A DNA stretch of 64,000 bases from Rhodospirillaceae bacterium (GTDB lineage: Bacteria; Pseudomonadota; Alphaproteobacteria; Rhodospirillales; Rhodospirillaceae), in contig JAVJSV010000012.1 of NCBI GenBank assembly GCA_040219235.1, positions 806,001-870,000 on the forward strand, written 5' to 3'. The notes under the pieces were generated by a model, which searched no databases, was not told where the DNA came from, and saw only the letters and a list, made by a program, of their open reading frames with translations. Position 1 is the first letter of the stretch. The number at the start of each line of letters is the position of its first letter. This document shows, one piece after another, positions 9,166-18,539 of the stretch. A program made the position numbers and the translations under genes.

Positions 9166-9963
9166 ATGACTGACTTGAGTGGTTTAGACCTGCTGTGTTC
9201 CTCAATTGAAACAGATGTCTCAAAAGTTACAGCAGGTCATCAGCTTTCTCCTTCAGAAACGGCTCACGCAGTTCATAAAAATGGAATTGTTATTTTTCCT
9301 GCAGTGTTAAATCTGAAGGCACTTGAATCTCTAAATGTTGAATTTGATCACATGCTTGATCCGCAGCAGCAAGAGAGTTTGGGCTTCAAAATCGACAGGG
9401 CTGATAACTTAGTTAACATGCGTATCATTCGTGACAAGCTTGATTCCCAGATTTATCCGGTCACAAGTGGTTTATTTTCTTTTGATTGGATGGATGAAGT
9501 TGCAGCCTGTTATTTCGGCGAAGGCGCTTATAAGCTTAATGACGAGATTTTTGTTTCTGATATATCTGAGACGATATCTGAACAAACGGCCCCACCTTTT
9601 GCGTTGCATTTCGATAAACGCCAAGTTCTCAAGTTTTTTGTCTATCTTACCGATACTGACGAAAGTAATGGCGCGATGCGTGCCTCTCCCGGATCTCATT
9701 TTATCAATAGGGAGAAACGTCTAGTTGCTATGGAGGCTGGAACAATTAACGCAATACAAAATGTGCTTCCAGAACCGGCTGTACCATCTGTTCCTATTAA
9801 AGGCCCTGCCGGAACTTTGTTCGTGTTCGATACTGACATGGCGCATGGTGCCAGTCATGTTTCTACGGGTAAAACTCGGCGTACAATGAGAGGGCATACA
9901 CACAGTCTTGAGATGCTTGATGCAATGGCGCGTGATGCTGCGCGCCAAAAGACTATGGACTAA
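9166..9963 (+). CDS. PhyH-family Fe(II)/2-oxoglutarate-type oxygenase
   Basis: Resembles phytanoyl-CoA dioxygenase-like enzymes, which hydroxylate small molecules with Fe(II) and 2-oxoglutarate. The iron triad can be read as H-F-D in LHFDKR (near residue 147 from this start) and the distal histidine in DMAHGAS (near 226). A downstream arginine in KTRRTMRG could bind 2-oxoglutarate. Located at the end of the nonulosonate genes, it may hydroxylate a sugar or its acyl group, as related enzymes do in other glycan clusters; that is inference. The ATG at 9166 is preferred over an in-frame TTG at 9109. Confidence 0.7.
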   Translation: MTDLSGLDLLCSSIETDVSKVTAGHQLSPSETAHAVHKNGIVIFPAVLNLKALESLNVEFDHMLDPQQQESLGFKIDRADNLVNMRIIRDKLDSQIYPVTSGLFSFDWMDEVAACYFGEGAYKLNDEIFVSDISETISEQTAPPFALHFDKRQVLKFFVYLTDTDESNGAMRASPGSHFINREKRLVAMEAGTINAIQNVLPEPAVPSVPIKGPAGTLFVFDTDMAHGASHVSTGKTRRTMRGHTHSLEMLDAMARDAARQKTMD

Positions 9964-9972
9964 AGTGCTGAA

Positions 9973-9987
9973 TAATCTATCAGATTA
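9973..9987. terminator. AT-rich hairpin between convergent genes
   Basis: TAATCT at 9973-9978 pairs perfectly with AGATTA at 9982-9987 over a three-base loop, right between the convergent oxygenase and galE genes and including the galE stop. There is no strong T tract, so a terminator role is only suggested by position. Confidence 0.3.
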
Positions 9988-10962
9988 AAGCTCAGCCTTG
10001 TTATGCATCCATTGCCATGCATCAGTTAGTATTGACTTGAGGTCTGAGCGTGATGTTTTCCAATTAAGCAGAGCATGAGCCTTTGAGGCATCAGCTATTA
10101 GGTTGGGCGGATCTCCAGCTCTGCGTGGACCAAACGCGGAATGGATAGATTCCTTAGTAACGATTTCAGCCATGCTCACAATTTCTTTAATTGAGTAGCC
10201 TTTACCGGCACCCAAATTAAGAAACTCTGTTTGTTGATTTGTGAAAAGACGATTTAAAGCAGCGACATGGGCATGCGCTATATCACTGACGTGAATGTAA
10301 TCGCGCACGCAAGTGCCGTCATTTGTCTCGTAGTCATTTCCATTGATGACAAGTTCATTACCATTTTTAGCGGCGGTTAGAACATTTGGTATGAGATGCG
10401 GTTCAGGAGTATGGTCTTCTCCTATCTCGCCATCTGGATCAGCTCCAGCGGCGTTAAAATAGCGCAGTGATATTGAGTTTAAGCCCACAGTGTTAGCGCT
10501 CTCACTGAGCATTTGCTCCACTTTAAGTTTGGTTTCGCCATAGGGGCTTAGGGGGATGGTTGGTTCGTTCTCTTTGACTGGGATTGTTTTGGGTGCGCCA
10601 TACACAGCGCAAGATGAGGAAAACACTAATTTATCAATTTTAGCGTCATGCATTGCCTCAAGTAGGGTATGAGTGCCCTGAACATTATTATTATAATACA
10701 GTTCTGGCTTCTCAACGGACTCGCCGACATAAGCTAAGGCTGCAAAATGCATCACAGCATCTGGTTTATGATCAGCCAGCGCTTGATGAATGCGTTCCTT
10801 ATCTAATATATCCCCAATTTCTAGTGGTCCCCATTTAACAGCCGTTTTATGCCCGCGGGACAAATTGTCAAATACAACAGGAAGGTGACCCGCTTGCGCC
10901 AGAGCTTTGCAGGCATGGCTGCCAATGTATCCGGCACCACCAGTCACAAGTACTGTTGCCAT
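9985..10962 (-). CDS. galE: UDP-glucose 4-epimerase
   Basis: Interconverts UDP-glucose and UDP-galactose with tightly bound NAD, supplying galactose units for surface glycans. The 325-residue length is typical. Visible are the NAD-binding GGAGYIGSH, DNLSRGH, HFAALAYVGES, the catalytic SSCAVYG and YGETK (Tyr-Lys pair), RYFNAAGADPDGEIGEDH and CVRDYIHVSD, all GalE hallmarks. The ATG at 10962 is used; a TTG just upstream is in frame but less likely. An AAGGA-like ribosome site precedes it. It is the last gene of a - strand set with two glycosyltransferase genes. Confidence 0.93.
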   Translation of the reverse strand: MATVLVTGGAGYIGSHACKALAQAGHLPVVFDNLSRGHKTAVKWGPLEIGDILDKERIHQALADHKPDAVMHFAALAYVGESVEKPELYYNNNVQGTHTLLEAMHDAKIDKLVFSSSCAVYGAPKTIPVKENEPTIPLSPYGETKLKVEQMLSESANTVGLNSISLRYFNAAGADPDGEIGEDHTPEPHLIPNVLTAAKNGNELVINGNDYETNDGTCVRDYIHVSDIAHAHVAALNRLFTNQQTEFLNLGAGKGYSIKEIVSMAEIVTKESIHSAFGPRRAGDPPNLIADASKAHALLNWKTSRSDLKSILTDAWQWMHNKAEL

Positions 10963-11018
10963 CAAGCTTTGGTCCTTGCTGTGGATTGGGTGGTTCGTTG
11001 GAATGTGAGTAACAAATT

Positions 11019-12215
11019 CTAGACTTTCTCAATTGCATCAATCATGCGAGTGATATGTTGATCCGGACTGAACTTCATCGCTTTAGGTTGGGCATTGTTT
11101 GAGATCTCATCCAAATATGCGGTGTTGTGCAGCAAATCGGATATTTGATCATCTGTCATAGATTCATCAGAATAATCAATAAAGTCTTTGTTGTGCTCAA
11201 AGTGCTTTTTCATAAAGGGTGTCGGGCTGCACCATACGCTCACGCTGTGCAGCATGGCATTGAGGAGGCGTTCACTTAAACTTGCTTGGAAGTTATTTAA
11301 GCTCATAACCATTGCTCGCGATCGCTGCAGTAGTTGATTAAGTTCTACAAAATTTGTGGGTTCAGCAACCGTTGTGTCGGGATGAAAGGAAAATTCAGGT
11401 AATGGCCCTCTCCATATCAAATGCATTGGAAACTTCGCAAACCTCTTAAGTAAAACCCGGCGTTTTTCATGGCGTATAAATTGATTTGCTTGAAAGAGAA
11501 GGTTTGTAAAAGAAGGTGCTGTTAAAGATTCAAAAACGTTTAGGTCAGTTGCGATTTCTTGACCCTGTTGCCATAACGCAACCCCGTCTGAGTGCAATGC
11601 CGTTTCCACAAGAGCATCGAAAGCTTGTGAGAAATCATTATAGTTTTTTAGATACGCAGACCTGGCATCTTCTGGCGGTTGATAGGTGCCAGCATATAGA
11701 AATTTAAAATCTCTATCTCTCATCGGCGTTTTAGTCTCTTCGACGTGGCCGAGGTTGATAGGGAGATAAATATGTGGCTCAAAAAGTAGAGTTTTTGTTT
11801 CAGCAAGCCCTGCAGCCTTGCAGTATTCCACCGCATCACCATCGGTAAAGGCAAGAATTGCGCGGCGCGGCGCGGCGGTTATCTTAGGCAGGAGCCAAGG
11901 GCAGAAAGGATGGTCGCGTATATGAGTCACGACTGGTTTGTCGAGTATGTCAAAAAGTGACATGTCACTATTCGGGAGTTGAAGATCGAGGCCCCAGCCT
12001 TGCTCGCAGTGAATAGCGATAACGTCCGGATCTTTTGCAAGGTGGAGGGCCGTTTCAGTTGATCCTTTTTCAGCGATATCTAAGAAAACAGGTTGGATGC
12101 CTGCGCGAAGATAACTTGAGCCATAGATAGAAGTAGATGCCCTATGAGTGAGATTAGGGTCAAACGTTGAGCAATAAAGAATAAGTATCTTTTTCTGTAA
12201 AAATGTTCTGGTCAT
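11019..12215 (-). CDS. Putative GT-B glycosyltransferase (CgeB/group-1-like)
   Basis: A soluble protein of 398 residues. The N-terminal half begins with a beta strand (KILILYCS), as in GT-B folds. The C-terminal half has LYAGTYQPPEDAR and later SLSERLLNAMLHSVSVW, which resembles the E-x7-G/A-x-E-type donor-binding helix of group 1 and CgeB-like glycosyltransferases. No family signature is perfect, so the call rests on fold-like features and context. It starts six bases after the stop of the sulfotransferase-glycosyltransferase gene and precedes galE, so the three are probably co-transcribed. Confidence 0.55.
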   Translation of the reverse strand: MTRTFLQKKILILYCSTFDPNLTHRASTSIYGSSYLRAGIQPVFLDIAEKGSTETALHLAKDPDVIAIHCEQGWGLDLQLPNSDMSLFDILDKPVVTHIRDHPFCPWLLPKITAAPRRAILAFTDGDAVEYCKAAGLAETKTLLFEPHIYLPINLGHVEETKTPMRDRDFKFLYAGTYQPPEDARSAYLKNYNDFSQAFDALVETALHSDGVALWQQGQEIATDLNVFESLTAPSFTNLLFQANQFIRHEKRRVLLKRFAKFPMHLIWRGPLPEFSFHPDTTVAEPTNFVELNQLLQRSRAMVMSLNNFQASLSERLLNAMLHSVSVWCSPTPFMKKHFEHNKDFIDYSDESMTDDQISDLLHNTAYLDEISNNAQPKAMKFSPDQHITRMIDAIEKV

Positions 12216-12221
12216 AATGAC

Positions 12222-14246
12222 TCAAGAAACGCTTAGAGGTTGTGGAATAGATAGCTCAATAGTTTTCACTAGCAACTCAGCTTTCTTTATCGCCTGTGTT
12301 GCAGCGTTATTTTCTTTGTTTTGAATAAAATCTAAGTTTACTTCTTTAAGGAACGAGTCAATTTTTGCAGCGATTAAGTCCCTGGTCTGAGCATTCTGGA
12401 GCGGTGTGTGATTGTATTTTTTTCTCAGAAGATTCAAGAGTCCTTCATAGACGGCAGGTAGTACATTTGCCTCATGTAGTATATCAGTGACGTCTGAGCT
12501 TAAGACCCATAGTGCGGCATCCATTAATTTTTCTGTACCGGATTGGCTTAATCCACCTGGTCTATAGAACGTGCCGGTTCCGCCAGAATATCGCCAGTCT
12601 TTGGCGACCCGCGTGAGGCGAATTTTGAAGGCCCAGTCTTCATATATGGAACAGTTCTCACGGTAACCTTCTGCAGCAAAGAACAATTCCTTAGCCATAA
12701 GCATGTCGCGGGGCAAAGGGCTGCGGCGAGAAACCATGCCGTCCGTTGCGGCGTTACCTGACAATGCGGTCAACCAACTGCAATCCCAATATGTAGGTTT
12801 AGAGCCCATGTATTCTGTGTCACTGAATGCAACATGGTCCTGACTGCCCATTAAAACATAGGCTTCTCGCTCAAGCTTAGTGTGGCTATAGGCATCGTCA
12901 CCATCGAGTTGGCAAATAAAGGGATTGCGACACTGCTTGATGGCGTCGTTCCGGTTCGCCGAAACACCAATATTGCTGTCTCTAAAAATTGGTTTGATCA
13001 GATTATTTGAAGCCGTGAGCGTGTTAATGATATCGCGGCTTTGATCTGTCGAGCAGTCATCAGCAATGATGATCTCCTGAGGAAGATAACTTTGTTGACA
13101 GACACTTTTTACGGCTTGTTCCAAGGTTGTCGCATTATTGAAAGATGTAACGATCACACTAATTGGAATGCGCCAATCTGATTTGGCCAGTTGAGGTGAT
13201 GCTAGATATGAGTGTTGTATTTCTGAAAGCCGATTGCGTGTTTTGGCCTGCTGTATGAAGGTCTCTGCCTGTAGCTTGATGATGTGTCCTTCTGCTCTCA
13301 AGGGAGACCAGCCAAATCCACGTTCGGGTGGGGGTGAGGGGGGCAGGTTGTTGTCGGCGTAGCGGGTGAGTATTTGATTTAATGTGGAGGCTGTAAGCGT
13401 GCTGACTTGGCTTGCCAAGGCCCAATATTCATTAAACAAAGGCATGATGGATTCAACATCAGATTTAGTCAGTTTGGGTTGTCCTCCAGTTGTGCGACCG
13501 ACTGTGGAGAGTGTTGCTTCCGCATAAGTATTTTTATATGGCACGCCTATATGAGCACATATATCTTTGACAACAACTTCTTTGTTTTCCCTAAAATTCT
13601 CGTACGCGACGATGATGTAGTTTTCTTTACCTTGTGCATGCCGTACGGCAAACAAATTCATGAAGTGGCACCAAAGAGCAGCTTTGTAGGCCACCGGAAG
13701 CTCAAGGGCGGTTGCAGGTAACGCTATACCAAAAATACTTTTGATTTCTTCTAAGAATCGCGGAAAGTCACTTTTGTGATTCTCTTCACCAAAAAATGAG
13801 AATCGCGTGACAACAGAATTCACGACATCTAATGGATTGCGTATGAGCACAATGAAGCGTGCTTTTTGGTAAAGCTGATCAAGAAGCGGGAGGCGCCCAT
13901 TGGCGCGAATGAACTTTGCAATCAGTGGCCGTTTAGAATCCGATAGTAAGTACTTTGGTAAATTACTTGGGATGCTGATGTCGGTCGCATCATCTATGAA
14001 AAGTGGAAGTGCCGTATGGCAATACACCCCTTCTGAGCTAATGCTATCCATGTCACCAAAACGCTTTTCTTGTGAGGCTATGCGCGGGTAGTCCCGCAGC
14101 GCAGCGCTGTCCCAAAGAAAAGGCTCATAAAGCTGATCATGGTCATCGCCATAAAGATCAGCGTAAATCTCAAGGAGCAGATTATGAATGATGGTTGTGC
14201 CGGATCGACCGACAGCGGAAATGACTGTTTTAAGAGGAGAGTTCAA
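12222..14246 (-). CDS. Sulfotransferase fused to a family-2 glycosyltransferase
   Basis: A fusion of 674 residues. Residues 1-300 are a PAPS-dependent sulfotransferase: the 5'-phosphosulfate loop AVGRSGTT near residue 11 and the 3'-phosphate site in IRNPLDVVNS near 137. Residues 360-600 are a GT-A family 2 domain: VIVTSFNN, then IIIADDCSTD, GVSANRNDAI and the metal motif LDGDDAYS. One polypeptide could therefore add a sugar and a sulfate to the same glycan. The start is TTG at 14246: the upstream in-frame codons contain stops, and the sulfotransferase fold needs this N-terminus. PAPS could come from the CysC domain encoded at 20545-22437. Confidence 0.85.
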   Translation of the reverse strand: MNSPLKTVISAVGRSGTTIIHNLLLEIYADLYGDDHDQLYEPFLWDSAALRDYPRIASQEKRFGDMDSISSEGVYCHTALPLFIDDATDISIPSNLPKYLLSDSKRPLIAKFIRANGRLPLLDQLYQKARFIVLIRNPLDVVNSVVTRFSFFGEENHKSDFPRFLEEIKSIFGIALPATALELPVAYKAALWCHFMNLFAVRHAQGKENYIIVAYENFRENKEVVVKDICAHIGVPYKNTYAEATLSTVGRTTGGQPKLTKSDVESIMPLFNEYWALASQVSTLTASTLNQILTRYADNNLPPSPPPERGFGWSPLRAEGHIIKLQAETFIQQAKTRNRLSEIQHSYLASPQLAKSDWRIPISVIVTSFNNATTLEQAVKSVCQQSYLPQEIIIADDCSTDQSRDIINTLTASNNLIKPIFRDSNIGVSANRNDAIKQCRNPFICQLDGDDAYSHTKLEREAYVLMGSQDHVAFSDTEYMGSKPTYWDCSWLTALSGNAATDGMVSRRSPLPRDMLMAKELFFAAEGYRENCSIYEDWAFKIRLTRVAKDWRYSGGTGTFYRPGGLSQSGTEKLMDAALWVLSSDVTDILHEANVLPAVYEGLLNLLRKKYNHTPLQNAQTRDLIAAKIDSFLKEVNLDFIQNKENNAATQAIKKAELLVKTIELSIPQPLSVS

Positions 14247-14408
14247 ATCTTGCTGGTGCTCCGTGGTTCACTATCCGGTTGTGAGGATGAAGAATTTTTA
14301 CTCTACAACTGTTTAATTTCACTTTAATCAATGACGCCTGATTAACCAACGCTTTCTGGAATAGGGTTGCCACATTATCTCAGTATCTGCAGGCGGAAAT
14401 TACTAAAT

Positions 14409-15413
14409 ATGGATCCTTTAACACAAGGCGCATTGGGCGCTGCTCTCGCGCAGGCGACACCGACCAAAGTTAAAAATGTTGGAATTGCTGGCGTGCTCGG
14501 CTTTGCTTCCGGCATGGCCGCAGACTTAGACGTGTTTATCAGGTCCTCAACAGACCCCTTAATGTTTTTGGAATATCATCGCCATTTTACGCATTCGTTG
14601 GCCTTCATACCTGTCGGTGGTTTTATTTGTGCACTGGCGCTTTACTACACATTAGGACGGCGGTGGCAGCTATCCTTTTTTCAGATCTTTGTTTGCTGCA
14701 CACTAGGATACGGAACACATGCACTGCTTGATGCCTCAACGTCCTACGGCACCATGTTATTTTGGCCCTTCAGTGAAGATCGTATTTCTTGGAGTTTTGT
14801 GCCCGTTATAGACCCGCTGTTTACGGTGCCATTCGTCTGCTTGTGTTTAGCATCGGCATTGCGCAAAACGCGGATATTCGCTTACGCCGCAATGTGTTGG
14901 TTTTTCATATACCTATCATTGGGAGCCTTACAACATAACTCGGCCCAGGCCATGGCGGAGCACATCGCAGCCTCTCGCGGACATTTACCAGTCCGGCTTG
15001 AAGTTAAACCAAGTTTTGCAAATATCTTGGTTTGGAAAACGATATATGAAGTAGATGAACGATTTTACGTAGACGCTGTTCGGGTCGGTATAGCCCCACG
15101 TATATATGACGGCGTCTCGGTTTCTAAACTTGACCTCTCGCAAGACTTGCCATGGCTAGAGGCCAACACCCAACAGGCAGAAGACATTAGACGGTTTAGA
15201 GATTTCAGTAAGGGTTTTGTTGCGCTCGATCCTCAGGCTGTAAATCGAATTATTGATGTTCGTTATTCATTCTTGCCCAATGAGATCAGACCGCTTTGGT
15301 CGCTCGAAGTGTTGCCAAACTGTGATTCAAATGCATACGCGATCTATCAGACCCATCGTGACAACCCTAAACAGGACTTCAAGCGTTTATGGAGAATGCT
15401 GACGCTCAATTAA
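14409..15413 (+). CDS. YdjM/DUF457-family membrane-bound metal-dependent hydrolase-like protein
   Basis: Begins with MDPLTQGALGAALAQ, the typical opening of this inner-membrane family, so the ATG at 14409 is chosen over an in-frame ATG at 14367. Histidine and acidic motifs of the family are present: DLDVF near residue 40, EYHRHFTHS near 55 and THALLDASTSYG near 105, followed by FWPFSEDR. About four to five hydrophobic segments lie in the first 180 residues, and a soluble tail of 160 residues follows. The cellular role is not established. It is divergent from the sulfotransferase gene and not obviously part of either operon. Confidence 0.75.
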   Translation: MDPLTQGALGAALAQATPTKVKNVGIAGVLGFASGMAADLDVFIRSSTDPLMFLEYHRHFTHSLAFIPVGGFICALALYYTLGRRWQLSFFQIFVCCTLGYGTHALLDASTSYGTMLFWPFSEDRISWSFVPVIDPLFTVPFVCLCLASALRKTRIFAYAAMCWFFIYLSLGALQHNSAQAMAEHIAASRGHLPVRLEVKPSFANILVWKTIYEVDERFYVDAVRVGIAPRIYDGVSVSKLDLSQDLPWLEANTQQAEDIRRFRDFSKGFVALDPQAVNRIIDVRYSFLPNEIRPLWSLEVLPNCDSNAYAIYQTHRDNPKQDFKRLWRMLTLN

Positions 15414-15724
15414 ATTTCCAGGAAACGGAACCCTCTTCTTTTGCTTCTGAATCGATAGCTTCAGACCGATGGCACGCATTCCCATACATAAGATGGTTCT
15501 GGCCGGTTGGCGACCCGGCGTAGGTTGAGCTGATTCGGTTTTTCATTACGGCCTGACATCTAGACGGAGAAAATAGAGAAAATAATCCTATTAGATGATA
15601 GAAAAAAAGGGAAAATACCTAAAATATAACCCTTAAAACACCATGAGAGAGAAATTTACTCTCTTTCGTCTTTGTCTATCTGTATCGAGCGCGCATCTGA
15701 TGCCTTAATGTGAGAGCGCGTTTA
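15414..15724 (+). other. Intergenic leader of the sulfate-assimilation operon, with a hairpin
   Basis: No gene is seen in these 311 bases. The part from about 15565 is A-rich and then T-rich. GAGAGAG at 15645-15651 can pair with CTCTCTT at 15659-15665 over a seven-base loop, about 60 bases before the first operon start. It could be an operator, an attenuator element or an mRNA 5' structure. I see no recognisable riboswitch core. Confidence 0.4.
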
Positions 15725-16579
15725 ATGAATGCAATAACTAATCCTGGAAAAGTATCTCATGCCAATAATGGTGAAGAACGCTATGCCGGGTCTGTAAAGC
15801 TTGTTGGCGCGGGGCCGGGCGCAGCAGATCTCTTAACTGTTCGTGCGCTCAAGGCTATAGAGTCAGCCGATGTCATTTATTATGACAGCTTGGTTGGTTC
15901 TGATGTGCTCACATATATCAAGCCAAACACGACCCGCATTTTTGTTGGTAAGCGTAAAGGTTACAGCGCGTTTCCACAGAAGGTGATCCAGGATCGCATG
16001 GTGCGTGATGCAAAGTCCGGTAAACGGGTGGTGCGTCTTAAAGGTGGAGATCCATTCACTTTTGGGCGCGGTGGTGAAGAACTCTTTGACCTACGCGCTC
16101 AAGGTATATCTGTAGACGTTATTCCGGGCGTTACTGCAGCATTGGCTGCCGCGACGGAGCATGGCATCCCCTTGACACATCGTGATGTCGCAACCTCAGT
16201 TACGTTTGCGACTGGCCATACATTAGATGGTGGGCTTCCAGATTTAGCTAACCTATTTTCGGCTAAGCGCACTTTGGTTGTTTATATGGGGATTTCTAAC
16301 GCTGAAGATATCGTTTCCCAGCTGCTTAACGAGGGTGTTTCTGGGGCAACGCCAGTCGCCGTTGTTGAGCGGGCCTCTTTACCTGGACAGCGACATATTA
16401 GGTCTTCGCTTGCTGCGCTTGTATCTGATTTACACACAAATGATATCGGCTCGCCTGCTTTACTGATCATTGGTGCTGTGGCTGCATTGAATCAGTCCGT
16501 TATCGATTCTTCAATTTCCAATCAAACCCAAGCTGGACCGGCAGACTCATTCGCTTGGGTTCATCATCCAATGGGTTAA
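15725..16579 (+). CDS. cobA: Uroporphyrinogen-III C-methyltransferase (SUMT)
   Basis: Methylates uroporphyrinogen III twice with S-adenosylmethionine to precorrin-2, the first step toward siroheme. It is the methylase half of CysG as a separate protein, about 284 residues. Signatures are VGAGPGAADLLTVRA near the start, YYDSLV, GKRKGY, the RLKGGDPFTFGRGGEE loop, GVTAALAAATEHGIPLTHR, and a late YMGI. The start is ATG 15725, or GTG 15710 five codons upstream. It opens an operon that ends with the CysG N-terminal half, so the two siroheme-specific enzymes bracket the sulfate and tetrapyrrole genes. Confidence 0.93.
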   Translation: MNAITNPGKVSHANNGEERYAGSVKLVGAGPGAADLLTVRALKAIESADVIYYDSLVGSDVLTYIKPNTTRIFVGKRKGYSAFPQKVIQDRMVRDAKSGKRVVRLKGGDPFTFGRGGEELFDLRAQGISVDVIPGVTAALAAATEHGIPLTHRDVATSVTFATGHTLDGGLPDLANLFSAKRTLVVYMGISNAEDIVSQLLNEGVSGATPVAVVERASLPGQRHIRSSLAALVSDLHTNDIGSPALLIIGAVAALNQSVIDSSISNQTQAGPADSFAWVHHPMG

Positions 16580-16583
16580 TGCA

Positions 16584-16880
16584 ATGCCTTTTGTTATTTC
16601 TGCCAACCGTCTTGAAGACGGTGTTGTTGTTTATTTAACACAGACAGATGAGTGGTCTGTGAATGTAGCTGACGCGCGCGTTGTTACTGATGATGACCTG
16701 GATTGCGTCCAGAACATCGGCCTCGACGCAGAGGGCCGCAATCATGTGGTTGAGAGTTATGCCGTAGAGGTGGGCGCCAGTGGCACGGTTTTGCCAAGCC
16801 GCCTGCGCGAACGTATTCGCAGTCACGGCCCGACCGTTGGGGATCATCAGTCACGTCTCGCGCATAATTCTGAGGGCTGA
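16584..16880 (+). CDS. DUF2849 protein, sulfite-reductase-associated
   Basis: A small soluble protein of 98 residues, four bases after SUMT and three before the sulfite reductase. It shows the DUF2849 pattern: an N-terminal strand, ANRLEDGVVVYLT, then a W near residue 24, and a central VVESYAVEV strand. In alphaproteobacteria this family is repeatedly found between the methyltransferase and sulfite reductase genes. Its biochemical role is unknown to me; a helper of sulfite reductase is inferred from position. Confidence 0.8.
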   Translation: MPFVISANRLEDGVVVYLTQTDEWSVNVADARVVTDDDLDCVQNIGLDAEGRNHVVESYAVEVGASGTVLPSRLRERIRSHGPTVGDHQSRLAHNSEG

Positions 16881-16883
16881 GCC

Positions 16884-18539
16884 ATGTATGTATATGATTC
16901 TATAGATAAGTCTCTTCTTAACCAGCGCGTCGCCGAGTTTCGAGAGCAGGTACGCCGCCGATTAGCCGGTGAGTTGACGGAGGATCAGTTTAAGCCGTTA
17001 AGGTTGATGAACGGCCTGTACCTGCAACTCCACGCTTACATGCTGCGTGTAGCAATTCCTTATGGCACTTTGTCATCAGATCAGATGCGGAAGCTTGCCT
17101 ATATTGCCCGAAAATATGACCGCGGCTACGGTCATTTTACGACACGCCAGAACATTCAATATAACTGGCTGGCTCTGAGTACGACCCCAGATCTTCTGTA
17201 CGACTTGTCCGAGGTGGATCTCCACGCAATCCAAACCAGCGGCAACTGCATCCGCAATGTAACGGCTGATCCCTATGCCGGTGCCGCCGATGATGAGGTG
17301 GATGATCCACGGATATGGTCTGAAGTTATTCGGCAATGGTCTACCTTTCATCCGGAGTTCTCTTATCTGCCCCGCAAATTTAAGATTGCGGTGACCGGAG
17401 CTGATGCTGACCGTGCCGCTATTAAGTTCCATGATATTGGTCTGCGTGTTGTCCGCAATTCTGAAGAAGAATTGGGCTTTCAGGTTTTTGTCGGTGGTGG
17501 CCAAGGCCGGACGCCCATCGTTGCCCCCTTGATAAGACCCTTCCTACCCTACAAAGACCTGCTGAGGTATTTGGATGCCGTCCTGCGTGTTTACAATCGG
17601 TTTGGTCGTCGCGACAACATCTACAAAGCGCGCATTAAGATCCTTGTGCAATCTCTTGGGGCTCAAGAATTTTCAGCCTTGGTTGAAGATGAATTTCAAT
17701 CTGTAGATACCAACTTGTTTCCTGTTTCTGAAGCAGAAGTAAGCCGCATCCGCGCGATGTTTGAGTCCCATACTCCGCGCGCTAAGCACGATGGCGATTC
17801 TATTTTTGCACAGATGAAGAGCGAGTCACTATCATTTCGACGGTGGTGTGAGACCAATGTTCACGACCACAAAATCCCAGGATACGCTATCGCGACAATT
17901 TCCTTGAAACCTATCGGCGGTATTCCTGGTGATGCATCAGCGGATCAAATGGATGCCATCGCTGATCTGGCAGATCGTTTTGGCTCTAGTGAAATTCGTG
18001 TCACTTATACTCAAAATTTAGTGTTTCCGCATGTGCAGCAGGCAGACCTATATGCTCTCTGGCAAGAGCTTGGACCACTCGGCTTGGCGACATCTAATAT
18101 AGGTCTTGTCACTGACATTATTGCTTGCCCGGGTTTGGATTATTGTTCTCTTGCTAATGCGAGATCTATTCCCATTGCCCAGGCCGTTAGCGATCGGTTT
18201 TCTGACCTTGATGAGCAGCACAACATTGGCCCCCTCGATATCCGTATTTCTGGCTGCATCAATGCTTGTGGTCATCATCATGCGGGCCATATCGGTATTC
18301 TTGGTGTTGATAAGAAAGGTGAAGAACTCTACCAGCTTACGCTTGGCGGACAAGGAGACGGAGACTCTGCAGTTGGAAAGATTTTAGGCCCGGGTTTTGA
18401 TGAAATCGGGATTGTCGATGCTGTCGAAAATGTGATCGCCACGTATCTCAGTGCTCGCAAGGACAATGAAACCTTTGCCCAAACCCATGCCCGTATGGGA
18501 CCTGCTCCGTTCAAGGAGAGACTCTATGGCGCTTCTTGA
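16884..18539 (+). CDS. cysI: Assimilatory sulfite (or nitrite) reductase hemoprotein
   Basis: Reduces sulfite to sulfide by six electrons using coupled siroheme and [4Fe-4S]. The 551 residues fit the family. The cluster cysteines are visible in CPGLDYC near residue 415 and CINACG near 455 (C-x5-C and C-x3-C), and TRQNIQYNW near 87 is the conserved siroheme-side segment. Nitrite reductases share these motifs, but the neighbours (CysH, CysD, CysNC, DUF934) point to sulfite. No CysJ flavoprotein is in the window, so ferredoxin or another donor is likely. Its 3' end overlaps the DUF934 start. Confidence 0.92.
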   Translation: MYVYDSIDKSLLNQRVAEFREQVRRRLAGELTEDQFKPLRLMNGLYLQLHAYMLRVAIPYGTLSSDQMRKLAYIARKYDRGYGHFTTRQNIQYNWLALSTTPDLLYDLSEVDLHAIQTSGNCIRNVTADPYAGAADDEVDDPRIWSEVIRQWSTFHPEFSYLPRKFKIAVTGADADRAAIKFHDIGLRVVRNSEEELGFQVFVGGGQGRTPIVAPLIRPFLPYKDLLRYLDAVLRVYNRFGRRDNIYKARIKILVQSLGAQEFSALVEDEFQSVDTNLFPVSEAEVSRIRAMFESHTPRAKHDGDSIFAQMKSESLSFRRWCETNVHDHKIPGYAIATISLKPIGGIPGDASADQMDAIADLADRFGSSEIRVTYTQNLVFPHVQQADLYALWQELGPLGLATSNIGLVTDIIACPGLDYCSLANARSIPIAQAVSDRFSDLDEQHNIGPLDIRISGCINACGHHHAGHIGILGVDKKGEELYQLTLGGQGDGDSAVGKILGPGFDEIGIVDAVENVIATYLSARKDNETFAQTHARMGPAPFKERLYGAS

